The translations under genes were made by a program, and so were the position numbers. A stretch of 64,000 bases of DNA. Source: Lachnospiraceae bacterium (GTDB lineage: Bacteria > Bacillota > Clostridia > Lachnospirales > Lachnospiraceae). The notes beneath the pieces are model-generated. The model was not told the origin of the DNA. It did not search any database and was given only the letters and a program-made list of their open reading frames with translations. Below, piece by piece: positions 63,130 to 64,000 of this stretch. Each line of letters opens with the position of its first letter. The first letter of the stretch is position 1. The DNA is taken from assembly GCA_021205755.1 (NCBI GenBank), contig JAJPWX010000135.1, positions 1 through 64,000 of the forward strand, given 5' to 3'.

Positions 63130-64000
63130 ATGCAGACAACCTATGTACGGGAATTTCTGGTGGTAGCGGATACGCTCAATTATGCGGAGGCGGCGAAAAG
63201 GCTTTATACTTCTCATTCCAGCCTGTTTAAACATATCAAAGCACTGGAGGACGATATCGGAGGCAGTTTATTTGAAAGAGAAGGACATTCGATTTCCCTG
63301 AGCGAATTTGGCCAGGAGTTCCTGCCTCACGCCAGAAGGCTGATTGAGGACGAGGACTGGTGCCTGGGAGATCTGGCCAAATGGAAAGCAGACTTGAATG
63401 AGAGCATTACTTTCACGGCTGATTATCGGATTGTGGATATGGTGACGCAGTTTCACCGGAAATATCCGCATTATATCATTCATAATCTGGAGAAAGAGAA
63501 CCGGAATCAGTCAATTCAGATGCTTGCCAAAGGGGAGATTGACGCGGCTCTTCTTTGCGATGAGGAACTGGATCCGGAGCTGTTTGACCGAATTCCGTTT
63601 GCTGTGGATACTATGGCGATTGTGCTGCCGGTGCGCCATCCGCTGGCAGGGGAGACTTCGATTCGTCTGGAGCAGCTTAAGAACGAGAACTTTATTATGC
63701 TGCCCACGGAGAGTCGGCATTTTGATTATTGTCGGCGTGCCTTTGCTGATGCGCATTTCACGCCGCGGATTTCTATGATTTGCGCCCGGGGAGATGCGGT
63801 GGTACAGAATATTGTAGACAGCGGCGGCTGTTCAATTATGATGAAGAAGCTGACGATGCGGCAGAATGAGGGGAAGATCGCGATTGTCCCATTGGAGCCG
63901 GAAATTGAAGTACACGTAGACCTCTGGGTCCGGAAGAACCGGAGGCGCTCTATGGCGGTGCAGGATTTTATCCGCTTTGTACGGCAGAAGATAGAAGAAA
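63130..64000 (+). CDS. LysR-family transcriptional regulator, 3' end outside window
   Basis: 290 residues are visible, running off the right edge. The N-terminal winged helix is FLVVADTLNYAEAAKRLYTSHSSLFKHIKALE, with a LysR substrate-binding domain (about residues 90-285) after. GGAGGTGATAG precedes the ATG at 63130. It is divergent from the DUF234 ATPase gene. The target is unknown. Confidence 0.88.
   Translation, partial: MQTTYVREFLVVADTLNYAEAAKRLYTSHSSLFKHIKALEDDIGGSLFEREGHSISLSEFGQEFLPHARRLIEDEDWCLGDLAKWKADLNESITFTADYRIVDMVTQFHRKYPHYIIHNLEKENRNQSIQMLAKGEIDAALLCDEELDPELFDRIPFAVDTMAIVLPVRHPLAGETSIRLEQLKNENFIMLPTESRHFDYCRRAFADAHFTPRISMICARGDAVVQNIVDSGGCSIMMKKLTMRQNEGKIAIVPLEPEIEVHVDLWVRKNRRRSMAVQDFIRFVRQKIEE

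Overview
The window looks like chromosomal DNA of a Gram-positive gut anaerobe, most likely Clostridia of the Lachnospiraceae (Blautia-like) type. The signs are AGGAGG-type ribosome sites with occasional GTG and TTG starts, moderate GC, the cysS-mrnC-rlmB gene order, diaminopimelate synthesis by DapL, KtrAB potassium uptake, YesMN-type two-component genes, and several Lachnospiraceae-style sugar ABC systems. This placement is inference from gene content. I see no rRNA, tRNA, CRISPR array, insertion sequence or prophage.

Layout. 1-7.8 kb: a divergent AraC-type regulator (cut by the left edge), an LplBC/LplA-type sugar ABC transporter, and kduI-kduD for unsaturated uronates, with an MNT/HEPN pair between transporter and enzymes. 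8-12.5 kb: a thioesterase, a MazG-like hydrolase, a hypothetical protein, and an esterase next to a condensation-fold acyltransferase with a membrane tail. 12.6-14.7 kb (minus strand): ktrB-ktrA. 14.7-20.3 kb: a gene-poor stretch, two unknown proteins, a cytoplasmic GH26 mannanase-like enzyme and an AAA/PD-(D/E)XK protein. 20.5-31.4 kb: mostly housekeeping (RpiB-like isomerase, ispF, cysS, mrnC, rlmB, glmM, an ABC exporter, hisC, a methyltransferase, a lipoprotein).

31.7-45.8 kb: an LTA-synthase-like sulfatase, then a carbohydrate regulon. The regulon holds a YesN/YesM pair, a lipoprotein sugar-binding protein, a GntR-LacI (AraR-like) repressor on the opposite strand, and a YtfQ-YtfR-YtfT-YjfF-type ABC importer. 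A DUF4160/DUF2442-XRE pair sits between the kinase and the lipoprotein. Two ACAAA-AA-TTTGT palindromes lie upstream of the importer, one of them inside its promoter spacer. A strong hairpin after the binding-protein gene probably lowers expression of the downstream transporter genes.

46-53.6 kb: a Na/Pi cotransporter, glnA with a long structured leader, an ANTAR protein with a degenerate receiver, dapF-dapL and a LysR regulator. The glnA leader contains a 180-nt multi-arm inverted-repeat element. A 32-bp repeat follows two terminators (45.86 kb and 52.50 kb).

53.8-64 kb: a family 5 solute-binding protein and one permease with no partner permease or ATPases, a methyltransferase, a decayed-looking gap, a MerR regulator, an aminotransferase overlapping a YjiH-like membrane protein, an AAA/DUF234 ATPase with a palindrome and a G8 tract in its leader, and a LysR gene cut by the right edge.

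The items most worth a second look are the glnA leader with its repeat element and pseudo-receiver ANTAR neighbour, the palindromic operators of the sugar importer, the toxin-antitoxin-like pairs set inside sugar operons, the uncharacterised genes at 15.4-17.4 kb, and the transporter remnant at 53.8-57.5 kb. I did not find one clear, wholly new multi-gene system.
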